From: an uncultured Flavobacteriales bacterium | GTDB lineage: Bacteria > Bacteroidota > Bacteroidia > Flavobacteriales > BACL11 | Length of the DNA stretch: 11,101 bases | Direction of reading: 5' to 3' | NCBI GenBank assembly: GCA_950069165.1 | Contig: CATMIT010000050.1 | Coordinates: forward strand, 1 to 11,101 | In this document: one piece after another, positions 5,473 to 11,101 of the stretch | Layout of the letters: each line of letters begins with the position of its first letter | Position numbering within the stretch: the stretch's first letter is position 1 | Made by a program: the position numbers and the translations under genes | Notes under the pieces: model-generated | Seen by the model: only the letters and a program-made list of their open reading frames with translations | What the model was told of the DNA's origin: nothing | The model's database searches: none

Positions 5473-6804
5473 TTATCTGTCAAAAGTGAGGCGCATTCCC
5501 CTCCTAGTTTCATCAAAATCACCATACTTATAAGCAATATGCCCATTTACAAAAGTGTGCGTAATTTGTGCATTAAAGGTTTCTCCTTCAAAAGGTGACC
5601 ATCCGCATTTGTATAAAATATTATCTTTATTTACTTCCCAAGGTTTATTTAAGTCAACTAAAACCAAATCAGCAAAATAACCTTCACGAATAAAACCTCT
5701 ATTTTTAACCCTAAAACAAATAGCAGGATTATGGCACATCTTTTCTACTACTTTTTCTAAGCTTATTTCCCCTTGATTTGCAAACGCTAGCATTGCGGGC
5801 AAAGCGTGTTGTACAAGCGGCCCTCCTGAAGGAGCTTTAAAATAAGTATTCGATTTTTCTTCCAATGTATGAGGAGCATGATCGCTTGCAATTACATCCA
5901 ACTTTCCATCCAATAATGCTTGGAACAAAGCGTTTTTATCTGATTCCTTTTTTACTGCAGGATTCCATTTAATAAGCACTCCTTTTTCATCATAGTCTCT
6001 ATCGGAAAACCAAAGATGATGAATGCAAACTTCAGCAGTAATTTGTTTTTCTGCTAGAGGTAATGTGTTGTCAAAAAGAGAAATTTCTTTTTCAGTGGAA
6101 AGGTGAAAAACATGCAAACGCGTATTGTGTTTTTTGGCGAGTTCCACTGCCATTGATGATGATTTATAACAAGCTTCAGCACTTCTAATATTTGGGTGTT
6201 CAGCAATTGGGACATCTTCTCCAAATTTCTTTTTTGCCTTAATTGTATTTTTTTGTATCGTTTGTTCATCCTCACAATGCACAGCAATTAGCATTGGCGA
6301 TTTTGAAAAAATTTCTTCTAAAACAGATTTATTGTCAACTAGCATATTTCCAGTTGAAGACCCCATAAATATTTTTATAGCACCAACAGTTTTTGGATCA
6401 GTTTTAAGTACTTCCTCCAAATTATCATTACTCACTCCCATAAAAAAGCTGTAATTAGCAATTGAGGTTTCAGCTGCAATTTGATACTTTCCCTCTAATA
6501 ATTCTTGAGTTAAGGCTTGAGGCTTGGTATTTGGCATTTCCATAAAAGAGGTGATCCCCCCTGCAACAGCCGCCTTACTTTCCGTGTAAATAGTTGCTTT
6601 ATGTGTTAGCCCTGGCTCACGGAAATGTACTTGGTCATCAATCACTCCTGGCAATAAATACAAACCTTTTGCATCAATTATTTGCTCAGCCTCAATAGTG
6701 ATTTCAGCCGCAATTTTTTTGATTATTTTATCTTCAATCAGCACATCTGACTTGTAAATTTTTCCTTCATTTACAATTTGCGCATTTTTGATAAGGATTT
6801 GCAT
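5473..6804 (-). CDS. pyrC: Dihydroorotase (class I-like, QxH variant)
   Basis: This amidohydrolase interconverts N-carbamoyl-L-aspartate and dihydroorotate in de novo pyrimidine synthesis (cytoplasmic, metal-dependent). It has 443 residues, a normal class I length. Landmarks are an N-terminal beta-sandwich part ending ...GLYLLPGVID, the motif DDQVHFREPG (56-65), substrate-binding Arg62, MPNTKP (90-95), Lys144 in AIKIFMG (the likely carboxylated lysine), HCEDE (His176), HVFHLST (His234) and VIASDHAPH (Asp308), followed by SGGPLVQHALP. The usual first metal His of HxH is Gln58. From memory this also occurs in other Flavobacteriia dihydroorotases, so it may be a lineage form and not a defect. 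Related hydantoinases or allantoinases are the main alternatives, but FREPG and the overall motif set favour dihydroorotase. It begins 6 bases after the glycosyltransferase stop, so the two form an operon. Confidence 0.93.
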   Translation of the reverse strand: MQILIKNAQIVNEGKIYKSDVLIEDKIIKKIAAEITIEAEQIIDAKGLYLLPGVIDDQVHFREPGLTHKATIYTESKAAVAGGITSFMEMPNTKPQALTQELLEGKYQIAAETSIANYSFFMGVSNDNLEEVLKTDPKTVGAIKIFMGSSTGNMLVDNKSVLEEIFSKSPMLIAVHCEDEQTIQKNTIKAKKKFGEDVPIAEHPNIRSAEACYKSSSMAVELAKKHNTRLHVFHLSTEKEISLFDNTLPLAEKQITAEVCIHHLWFSDRDYDEKGVLIKWNPAVKKESDKNALFQALLDGKLDVIASDHAPHTLEEKSNTYFKAPSGGPLVQHALPAMLAFANQGEISLEKVVEKMCHNPAICFRVKNRGFIREGYFADLVLVDLNKPWEVNKDNILYKCGWSPFEGETFNAQITHTFVNGHIAYKYGDFDETRRGMRLTFDR

Positions 6805-6810
6805 GAGCGT

Positions 6811-7542
6811 TTATTTATTCCACTTTCTGAAATAGCTTTTGAGTTTCATTTGTAGCACCCCAACTACCGCTTCCATAAATATTCCTCCACTCATTTTTGA
6901 GGTTCCTTCTGTTCGGTCAGTAAAAATAACAGGAACTTCCACTACATTAAAACCGTATTTCCAAGCTTTGAATTTCATTTCAATCTGGAAGGCATAACCC
7001 ACAAATTGTATTTTATCAAAATTGATGGTTTCCAAAACTTGTCTTTTGTAACATTTAAATCCTGCAGTGGAATCGTGTATTGGCATGCCAGTAATCATTT
7101 TTACATATTTGGATGCAAAAAAGGACATGAGTAGTCGCATCATTGGCCAGTTTACAATATTAACCCCACTCACATATCTAGAGCCAATAGCAAGTTCCCC
7201 CCCCTCTAATGCAATTGCATTATAGAGTCGGATTAAGTCATTAGGATCGTGTGAGAAATCAGCATCCATTTCAAAAATGAATTGATAACTTCTTTCTAAA
7301 GCCCATTTAAATCCGTGAATGTAAGCGGTACCTAAGCCTAATTTTCCAGCTCGTTCCTGAATGTGTAATTGGACATTAAATTCGGCCTGCAATCCTTTTA
7401 CAATGCTTCCTGTACCATCAGGAGATCCGTCATCTACAATGAGAATATGAAATGCTTTTTCCAAAGAGAAAATCTTACGAATTATCTTTTCGATATTTTC
7501 TTTTTCGTTATAAGTTGGAATGATGATTAAACTATCTGACAT
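6811..7542 (-). CDS. Polyprenol-phosphate mannose synthase-like glycosyltransferase (GT2)
   Basis: This family 2 glycosyltransferase (243 residues) resembles dolichol/polyprenol-phosphate mannosyltransferase (DPM1), which loads a sugar from a nucleotide donor onto a lipid phosphate carrier at the cytoplasmic face of the inner membrane. Motifs in order are IIIPTYNEKENI (6-17), the nucleotide-binding VDDGSPDGT (36-44), the metal-binding MDADFSHDP (92-100), AIGSRYVSG (118-126), IHDSTAGFKCYKR (155-167) and the DPM-typical DRTEGTSKMS (209-218). It has no C-terminal transmembrane helices, so it is the short soluble DPM1 form that associates peripherally. Donor (GDP-mannose or another) cannot be read from the sequence. 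It precedes pyrC by 6 bases and follows acs by 48 bases. A consensus promoter box lies in that gap, so it can be transcribed independently of acs. Confidence 0.92.
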   Translation of the reverse strand: MSDSLIIIPTYNEKENIEKIIRKIFSLEKAFHILIVDDGSPDGTGSIVKGLQAEFNVQLHIQERAGKLGLGTAYIHGFKWALERSYQFIFEMDADFSHDPNDLIRLYNAIALEGGELAIGSRYVSGVNIVNWPMMRLLMSFFASKYVKMITGMPIHDSTAGFKCYKRQVLETINFDKIQFVGYAFQIEMKFKAWKYGFNVVEVPVIFTDRTEGTSKMSGGIFMEAVVGVLQMKLKSYFRKWNK

Positions 7543-7560
7543 TATTAGATTTTAAAAGCG

Positions 7561-7568
7561 CAAAAATA
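7561..7568 (-). promoter_or_regulatory. TAnnTTTG -7 box of the glycosyltransferase-pyrC operon
   Basis: The minus strand reads TATTTTTG, an exact consensus match, 18 bases before the glycosyltransferase ATG and in the short gap after acs. No TTG is seen at the -33 distance. I see no hairpin terminator between acs and this box, so read-through from acs is also possible. Confidence 0.4.
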
Positions 7569-7590
7569 CAGAAACAAATTTAGATAGGAT

Positions 7591-9486
7591 TTATTGTACA
7601 AATGTTTTGATTTCATCAACAACTGAGGGGTCCAAAAGAGTGCTTATATCTCCTAAATTATCGCTTTCTCCTGCTGCAATTTTTCTTAAAATACGCCTCA
7701 TTATTTTCCCAGAACGGGTTTTAGGTAAGCCGCTTACAAACTGAATTTTATCTGCTTTTGCAATAGGCCCTACATTTTTGGTAACCAAATCATTGATTTC
7801 TTTTCTTAATCGTTCTTCATCTTCCGGCTGATTATGACAAATTATATAAGCGTAAACACCATTTCCTTTGATGGGATGAGGATAGCCAACAATGGCGGTT
7901 TCGCATACATTTTCATGTTCATCCATAGCACTTTCAATTTCGGCAGTTCCTAAATTATGCCCTGAAACAATCAGCACATCATCCACTCTTCCTGTTATTC
8001 TGTACATTCCATTTTCATCCCTTAAGCAACCATCACCCGTAAAGTATTTATTCTCAAAAGCCGTAAAATAAGTATTCTTAAATCTTTGATGGTCACCATA
8101 AATGGTGCGTGCCATTGACGGCCAAGGAAATTTTATGCATAGCCTACCTTCTACATTGTTACCTTCCATTTCTTTTCCTTTTTCATCTACTAAACAAGGT
8201 TGTATCCCAGGAAGAGGAAGGGTTGCAAAAGTTGGTTTGGAAGGGGTAATACCTGCTAAATTAGATATCATGATTCCTCCTGTTTCTGTTTGCCACCAAG
8301 TATCGACTATTGGACAATTTTCTTTTCCTATTTCTTTATCGTACCACCGCCAAGCATCTTCATTAATGGGTTCACCAACAGTTCCTAGTACTTTGAGTGA
8401 GGATAAATCATATGGATTTACAAATTCCATACCTTTGGCTTCTAATGCTCTGATGGCAGTTGGGGCTGTGTAAAAGATATTGACTTTGTTTTCTTCCACT
8501 ATTTTCCAAAACCGTCCTGCATCAGGATAAGTAGGAACTCCTTCAAACATTAGGGTGGTTGCCCCCGCTAAAAGCGGACCATACACAATGTAAGAGTGTC
8601 CTGTTATCCATCCAATATCGGCAGTACACCAATAAACATCTCCTTCTTTGTACTGGAAAACATTGCGAAAACTATATTCAGCATATACCATATAGCCAGC
8701 AGTTGTGTGCAATATTCCTTTTGGCTTTCCAGTAGAGCCGGAGGTGTATAAAATAAAAAGAGGATCTTCTGAGTCCATAATTTCGGCAGGAAAATCTGAA
8801 TTTGCTTTTATTATTTCTTTATGCCACCAAATATCTCTTCCGATTTGCATGGAGATTTTACTTTTTGTGCGCTCAAACACAATGCATTTTTTGATAGATG
8901 GAGTAGATTGCATTGCCTCATCAGAAATGTCTTTTAGTGGAGTAATTTTAGCACCTCTAAAACCACCATCTGCTGTAATAAGGATATTGCAATCCGCATC
9001 ATTTATTCTATCAGAAAGTGATTTTGCTGAAAAGCCAGCAAATACAACTGAGTGAATAGCCCCTATTCTAGCACAGGCCAAAACAGCAATAGCCAATTCA
9101 GGAACCATAGGCATGTATAAGCAAATTCTATCTCCTTTTTTTGCTCCATTATTTTTGAGCACATTGGCGAATTTACAAACCTCAGCATGTAATTCTTTGT
9201 AAGACAAAGATCTGCTTTGTTCATTCGGATTGTTGGCAATCCATTTTATAGCAGTTTGTTCGCCTCTTGTTTCTAAATGCCTATCCAAGCAATTCTCAAT
9301 AATATTAAGTTTACCTCCTTCAAACCATTTTATTTCTGGCTTAGAAAAGTCCCAACTTAAAACCTTTCCCCACTTTTTTTTCCAAGTAAAATTATTTGCT
9401 AATTCTTCCCAAAATTCTTCTGGGTTTTTAATGCTTTTTTCGTATTCTATTTTGTACTCTTCAAAGGAATTTATGTTTTTATTCAT
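7591..9486 (-). CDS. acs: Acetyl-CoA synthetase (AMP-forming)
   Basis: Acetate:CoA ligase converts acetate, ATP and CoA to acetyl-CoA via acetyl-AMP, letting the cell scavenge acetate. At 631 residues it has the expected length. The N-terminal ACAS domain (about 8-65) is followed by the adenylate-forming core. This shows HSVVFAGFSAKSLSDRI (145-161), the phosphate-binding loop YTSGSTGKPKG (247-257), TADIGWITGHSY (288-299), YTAPTAIRAL (339-348), and DTWWQTETGG (395-404), whose Trp restricts the acyl pocket to acetate in characterised enzymes. Further on are YFTGDG (481-486) and the hinge GRVDDV (499-504). The C-terminal PKTRSGKIMRR (588-598) carries catalytic Lys594, the residue acetylated by Pat-type enzymes in other bacteria. 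All catalytic motifs are intact. The promoter region is shared divergently with the lamin-tail protein gene. Confidence 0.97.
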   Translation of the reverse strand: MNKNINSFEEYKIEYEKSIKNPEEFWEELANNFTWKKKWGKVLSWDFSKPEIKWFEGGKLNIIENCLDRHLETRGEQTAIKWIANNPNEQSRSLSYKELHAEVCKFANVLKNNGAKKGDRICLYMPMVPELAIAVLACARIGAIHSVVFAGFSAKSLSDRINDADCNILITADGGFRGAKITPLKDISDEAMQSTPSIKKCIVFERTKSKISMQIGRDIWWHKEIIKANSDFPAEIMDSEDPLFILYTSGSTGKPKGILHTTAGYMVYAEYSFRNVFQYKEGDVYWCTADIGWITGHSYIVYGPLLAGATTLMFEGVPTYPDAGRFWKIVEENKVNIFYTAPTAIRALEAKGMEFVNPYDLSSLKVLGTVGEPINEDAWRWYDKEIGKENCPIVDTWWQTETGGIMISNLAGITPSKPTFATLPLPGIQPCLVDEKGKEMEGNNVEGRLCIKFPWPSMARTIYGDHQRFKNTYFTAFENKYFTGDGCLRDENGMYRITGRVDDVLIVSGHNLGTAEIESAMDEHENVCETAIVGYPHPIKGNGVYAYIICHNQPEDEERLRKEINDLVTKNVGPIAKADKIQFVSGLPKTRSGKIMRRILRKIAAGESDNLGDISTLLDPSVVDEIKTFVQ

Positions 9487-9506
9487 GATGGAATTTTCTA
9501 ATCGCC

Positions 9507-9514
9507 CAAAGATA
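9507..9514 (-). promoter_or_regulatory. TAnnTTTG -7 box of acs
   Basis: The minus strand reads TATCTTTG, an exact consensus match, 20 bases before the acs ATG. A TTG lies 24 bases upstream of the box (9539-9541 on the complementary strand), slightly beyond the usual 17-23 spacing. Confidence 0.5.
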
Positions 9515-9586
9515 GTAAAACAATTTACAATTAAAAGTCAATTTTTTAATGTGAATGTGTAAATTAGCAATCTAAAATTATTAAAA

Positions 9587-10495
9587 ATGAAAAAGACTTT
9601 ACTATTATTAAGTGTGTTGTTTACAATCGGTTTAAATGCACAAATTACGGATTGTTCTGAATTATTTATTTCAGAATATATTGAAGGACCTGCAAACAAT
9701 AATGCAATTGAGATTTATAACCCTACAAATGCTTCAATTAATTTAACTGGATATTCCATAAATAGATATGGGAATGGCGCAACTACAGGTCCTGATACTT
9801 GGCCTTTAAGTGGCAATCTTGCTTCTGGACAAGCTATTGCAATTGGAAATGGACAATTAGATTCTATTTGGGTTTCTACTTATTGGTCTGTGCCGGTTGA
9901 CCCTGTTTTTTATGCTGCCTGTGATTTGCACGGAAGTGGTATTTATCCAACGCCTTTTTATTTTAATGGAGATGACGCTATGACTTTAGAAAAGAATGGA
10001 ATCCCTATTGATATATTTGGTAAAGTGGGAGAAGACCCAGGAGGAGCTTGGACGGATGATGCATCAGCTGGATATACGGATGCAAACGGTGGCACTTGGT
10101 GGACCAAAAGACAAACTTTGGTTAGAAAAGCAAGTATAAAAAAAGGAGTTACTACAAATCCTATTTTGTTCAATCCTACATTGGAATATGATTCTTTGCC
10201 AGATGCAACATATACTGGAATGGGGTCGCATACTTGTGATTGTAGTAATGCGTCATCAATAAATGAAAACACATCTATTTCCTATGTGATGTACCCTAAT
10301 CCTGTAAATTCAGGAGGGTCTGTTGCTGTAAATGCAAATACTAAAGTTAAAAGTATTGTTGTAATAAACATTTTAGGTGAGCAAATAAGGTTTAATAACA
10401 CAATTAATACTACTGGATTTGCAAAAGGGACTTATATTATTACAATTGAGTTTGCAGATGGAAGATTTGCCAAAAACAAATTAATTGTAGAATAA
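9587..10495 (+). CDS. Secreted lamin-tail-domain protein with T9SS type A sorting domain
   Basis: This exported protein has 302 residues. A Sec signal peptide (MKKTLLLLSVLFTIGLNAQ, probable cleavage around 18-19) precedes a lamin-tail-like domain (about 24-215). The domain is recognised by ISEYIEGPANNNAIEIYNPT (28-47), the LTGYSINRYGNG strand, NGDDAMTLEKNG, DIFG and a late TLVRKASI. It has four Cys in the mature part (23, 112, 217, 219). The last ~70 residues, from MYPNPV (235-240) to KGTYIITIEFADGR and a final NKLIVE, form a type A sorting domain that directs export by the type IX system, after which it is cleaved and the protein anchored or released. No enzymatic domain is present, whereas many bacterial lamin-tail domains are fused to nucleases or phosphatases. 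Function is therefore open; binding or adhesion is plausible. The start is supported by the signal peptide. No clean promoter box is seen; TAAATTAG at 9560-9567 is one base off consensus. Confidence 0.9.
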   Translation: MKKTLLLLSVLFTIGLNAQITDCSELFISEYIEGPANNNAIEIYNPTNASINLTGYSINRYGNGATTGPDTWPLSGNLASGQAIAIGNGQLDSIWVSTYWSVPVDPVFYAACDLHGSGIYPTPFYFNGDDAMTLEKNGIPIDIFGKVGEDPGGAWTDDASAGYTDANGGTWWTKRQTLVRKASIKKGVTTNPILFNPTLEYDSLPDATYTGMGSHTCDCSNASSINENTSISYVMYPNPVNSGGSVAVNANTKVKSIVVINILGEQIRFNNTINTTGFAKGTYIITIEFADGRFAKNKLIVE

Positions 10496-10514
10496 TAAGA
10501 AAAAAATAAATTAG

Positions 10515-10543
10515 AATGCTGATGGAAACATCAGCATTTTTTT
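10515..10543 (+). terminator. Intrinsic terminator after the lamin-tail protein gene
   Basis: A perfect 10-base-pair stem (AATGCTGATG / CATCAGCATT) closes a GAAA tetraloop (10525-10528) and runs into seven T (10537-10543). It lies 19 bases after the stop codon and 11 bases before the receptor ATG. The receptor therefore needs either its own promoter or partial read-through. Confidence 0.92.
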
Positions 10544-10554
10544 ACGACTAAATT

Positions 10555-11101
10555 ATGAGAAAAATAGCAGTTTTATTTTTAGGAATTATACTAAGTTGTG
10601 TGACTTTAGCACAAACAACCATCAGTGGAAAGATTACTGATGTAAATACTGGTGAAGCCTTAATTGGAGCTACAGTAATCTATGGTAAAGGACTAGGGAC
10701 AGCTACTGATTTTGATGGGAATTATTCTATTTCTCTTCATAAAGGAGAAAGAAGCTTACAAGTATCCTATGTAGGATATATGGAAGTAGTTAAAACAGTT
10801 ACTATTGGCAACAAAGCACTGACAGTAGACTTCAAGCTTAAAACTATTTTACTAAATGAAGTGCAAGTAGTGGCCGATATTGCTCGCGATAGAGAAACAC
10901 CAGTTGCGTTTTCAACCATCCCAATGAAAAAGATGAATGAGGAATTGGCTTCACAAGACATTCCTATGATACTGAATTCTACCCCTGGAGTATACGCCAC
11001 ACAAGGTGGTGGTGGGGATGGTGATGCTCGGATTACAATTAGAGGATTTAACCAAAGAAATGTAGCCGTTATGTTGGATGGTATTCCTGTGAATGATATG
11101 G
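10555..11101 (+). CDS. TonB-dependent outer-membrane receptor, N-terminal part
   Basis: The reading frame opens at ATG 10555 and is uninterrupted to the window edge (182 codons seen; the beta-barrel lies outside). A signal peptide (MRKIAVLFLGIILSCVTLAQ, cleavage near 19) leads into a carboxypeptidase-regulatory-like beta-sandwich (about 22-97). This shows SGKITDVNTGEALIGATV, FDGNYSISL and VSYVGY, typical of Bacteroidota receptors. The linker LNEVQVVAD (100-108) leads into the plug domain: MILNSTPGVYATQGGGGDGD, then ITIRGFNQRNVAVMLDGIPV and NDM. It lacks the SusC-type plug signature, and no SusD-like gene is visible, so a siderophore, vitamin or other small ligand is as likely as a glycan. The substrate cannot be told from this part. 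No consensus promoter box precedes it; only 59 bases, mostly terminator, separate it from the lamin-tail gene. Confidence 0.94.
   Translation, partial: MRKIAVLFLGIILSCVTLAQTTISGKITDVNTGEALIGATVIYGKGLGTATDFDGNYSISLHKGERSLQVSYVGYMEVVKTVTIGNKALTVDFKLKTILLNEVQVVADIARDRETPVAFSTIPMKKMNEELASQDIPMILNSTPGVYATQGGGGDGDARITIRGFNQRNVAVMLDGIPVNDM

Noticed and set aside
6054..6287. Minus-strand open frame inside pyrC in another frame
   Set aside because: Same-strand out-of-frame shadow of the dihydroorotase, Lys/His/Phe-rich and without a family.
8102..9562. Three plus-strand open frames (8102-8473, 8705-9055, 9230-9562) opposite acs
   Set aside because: They are complementary to conserved acs coding sequence, have Ser/Pro/Ile-rich shadow composition and no recognisable domain.
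9958..11000. Minus-strand open frames opposite the lamin-tail gene (9958-10272) and the receptor (10767-11000)
   Set aside because: Shadows of real plus-strand genes without start-site or domain support.
1..11101. Mobile element, CRISPR array, toxin-antitoxin or defence system
   Set aside because: I looked for transposase, integrase, spaced repeats and small paired genes on both strands and found none; base composition looks uniform along the window.

Overview
The window looks like an ordinary chromosomal segment of a low-GC member of the Bacteroidota, most likely Flavobacteriales. The signs are a secreted protein ending in a type IX secretion (T9SS) type A sorting domain, a TonB-dependent receptor with an N-terminal carboxypeptidase-regulatory-like domain, a DUF4296 lipoprotein, Bacteroidota-type promoter boxes (TAnnTTTG) in front of most genes, and no convincing Shine-Dalgarno sequences. 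I see no insertion sequence, phage gene, CRISPR array, tRNA or rRNA.

Layout, left to right. Positions 2-88 hold the probable 3' tail of an upstream gene. A DUF255/thioredoxin-like lipoprotein (227-2332, +) converges on tyrosyl-tRNA synthetase (2340-3608, -). An NAD(P)-binding epimerase/reductase (3696-4700, +) diverges from tyrS, and its last 20 bases overlap the end of a DUF4296 lipoprotein gene (4681-5025, -). A small lipoprotein very rich in Cys and His (5102-5416, +) diverges from DUF4296 and ends at a palindromic terminator. That terminator is shared with a leftward group: acetyl-CoA synthetase (7591-9486), a dolichol-phosphate-mannose-synthase-like glycosyltransferase (6811-7542) and a dihydroorotase (5473-6804). 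The last two are 6 bases apart and almost certainly co-transcribed. Rightward from acs lie a secreted lamin-tail-domain protein with a T9SS tail (9587-10495), a strong terminator, and the first 182 codons of a TonB-dependent receptor that runs off the window (10555-11101).

Most genes are housekeeping: translation (tyrS), pyrimidine synthesis (pyrC), acetate activation (acs) and polyprenol-linked sugar transfer. The envelope part comprises three lipoproteins, one T9SS cargo and one outer-membrane receptor. No single multi-gene pathway ties the window together.

The observations most worth following are these. Three genes have an exact TAnnTTTG box ending exactly 4 bases before the ATG, which implies leaderless mRNAs. 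The small Cys/His-rich lipoprotein has no recognisable family and ends in a tandem His/acidic repeat. The dihydroorotase carries Gln in place of the first His of its HxH metal motif. The lamin-tail protein stands alone with only a T9SS tail.
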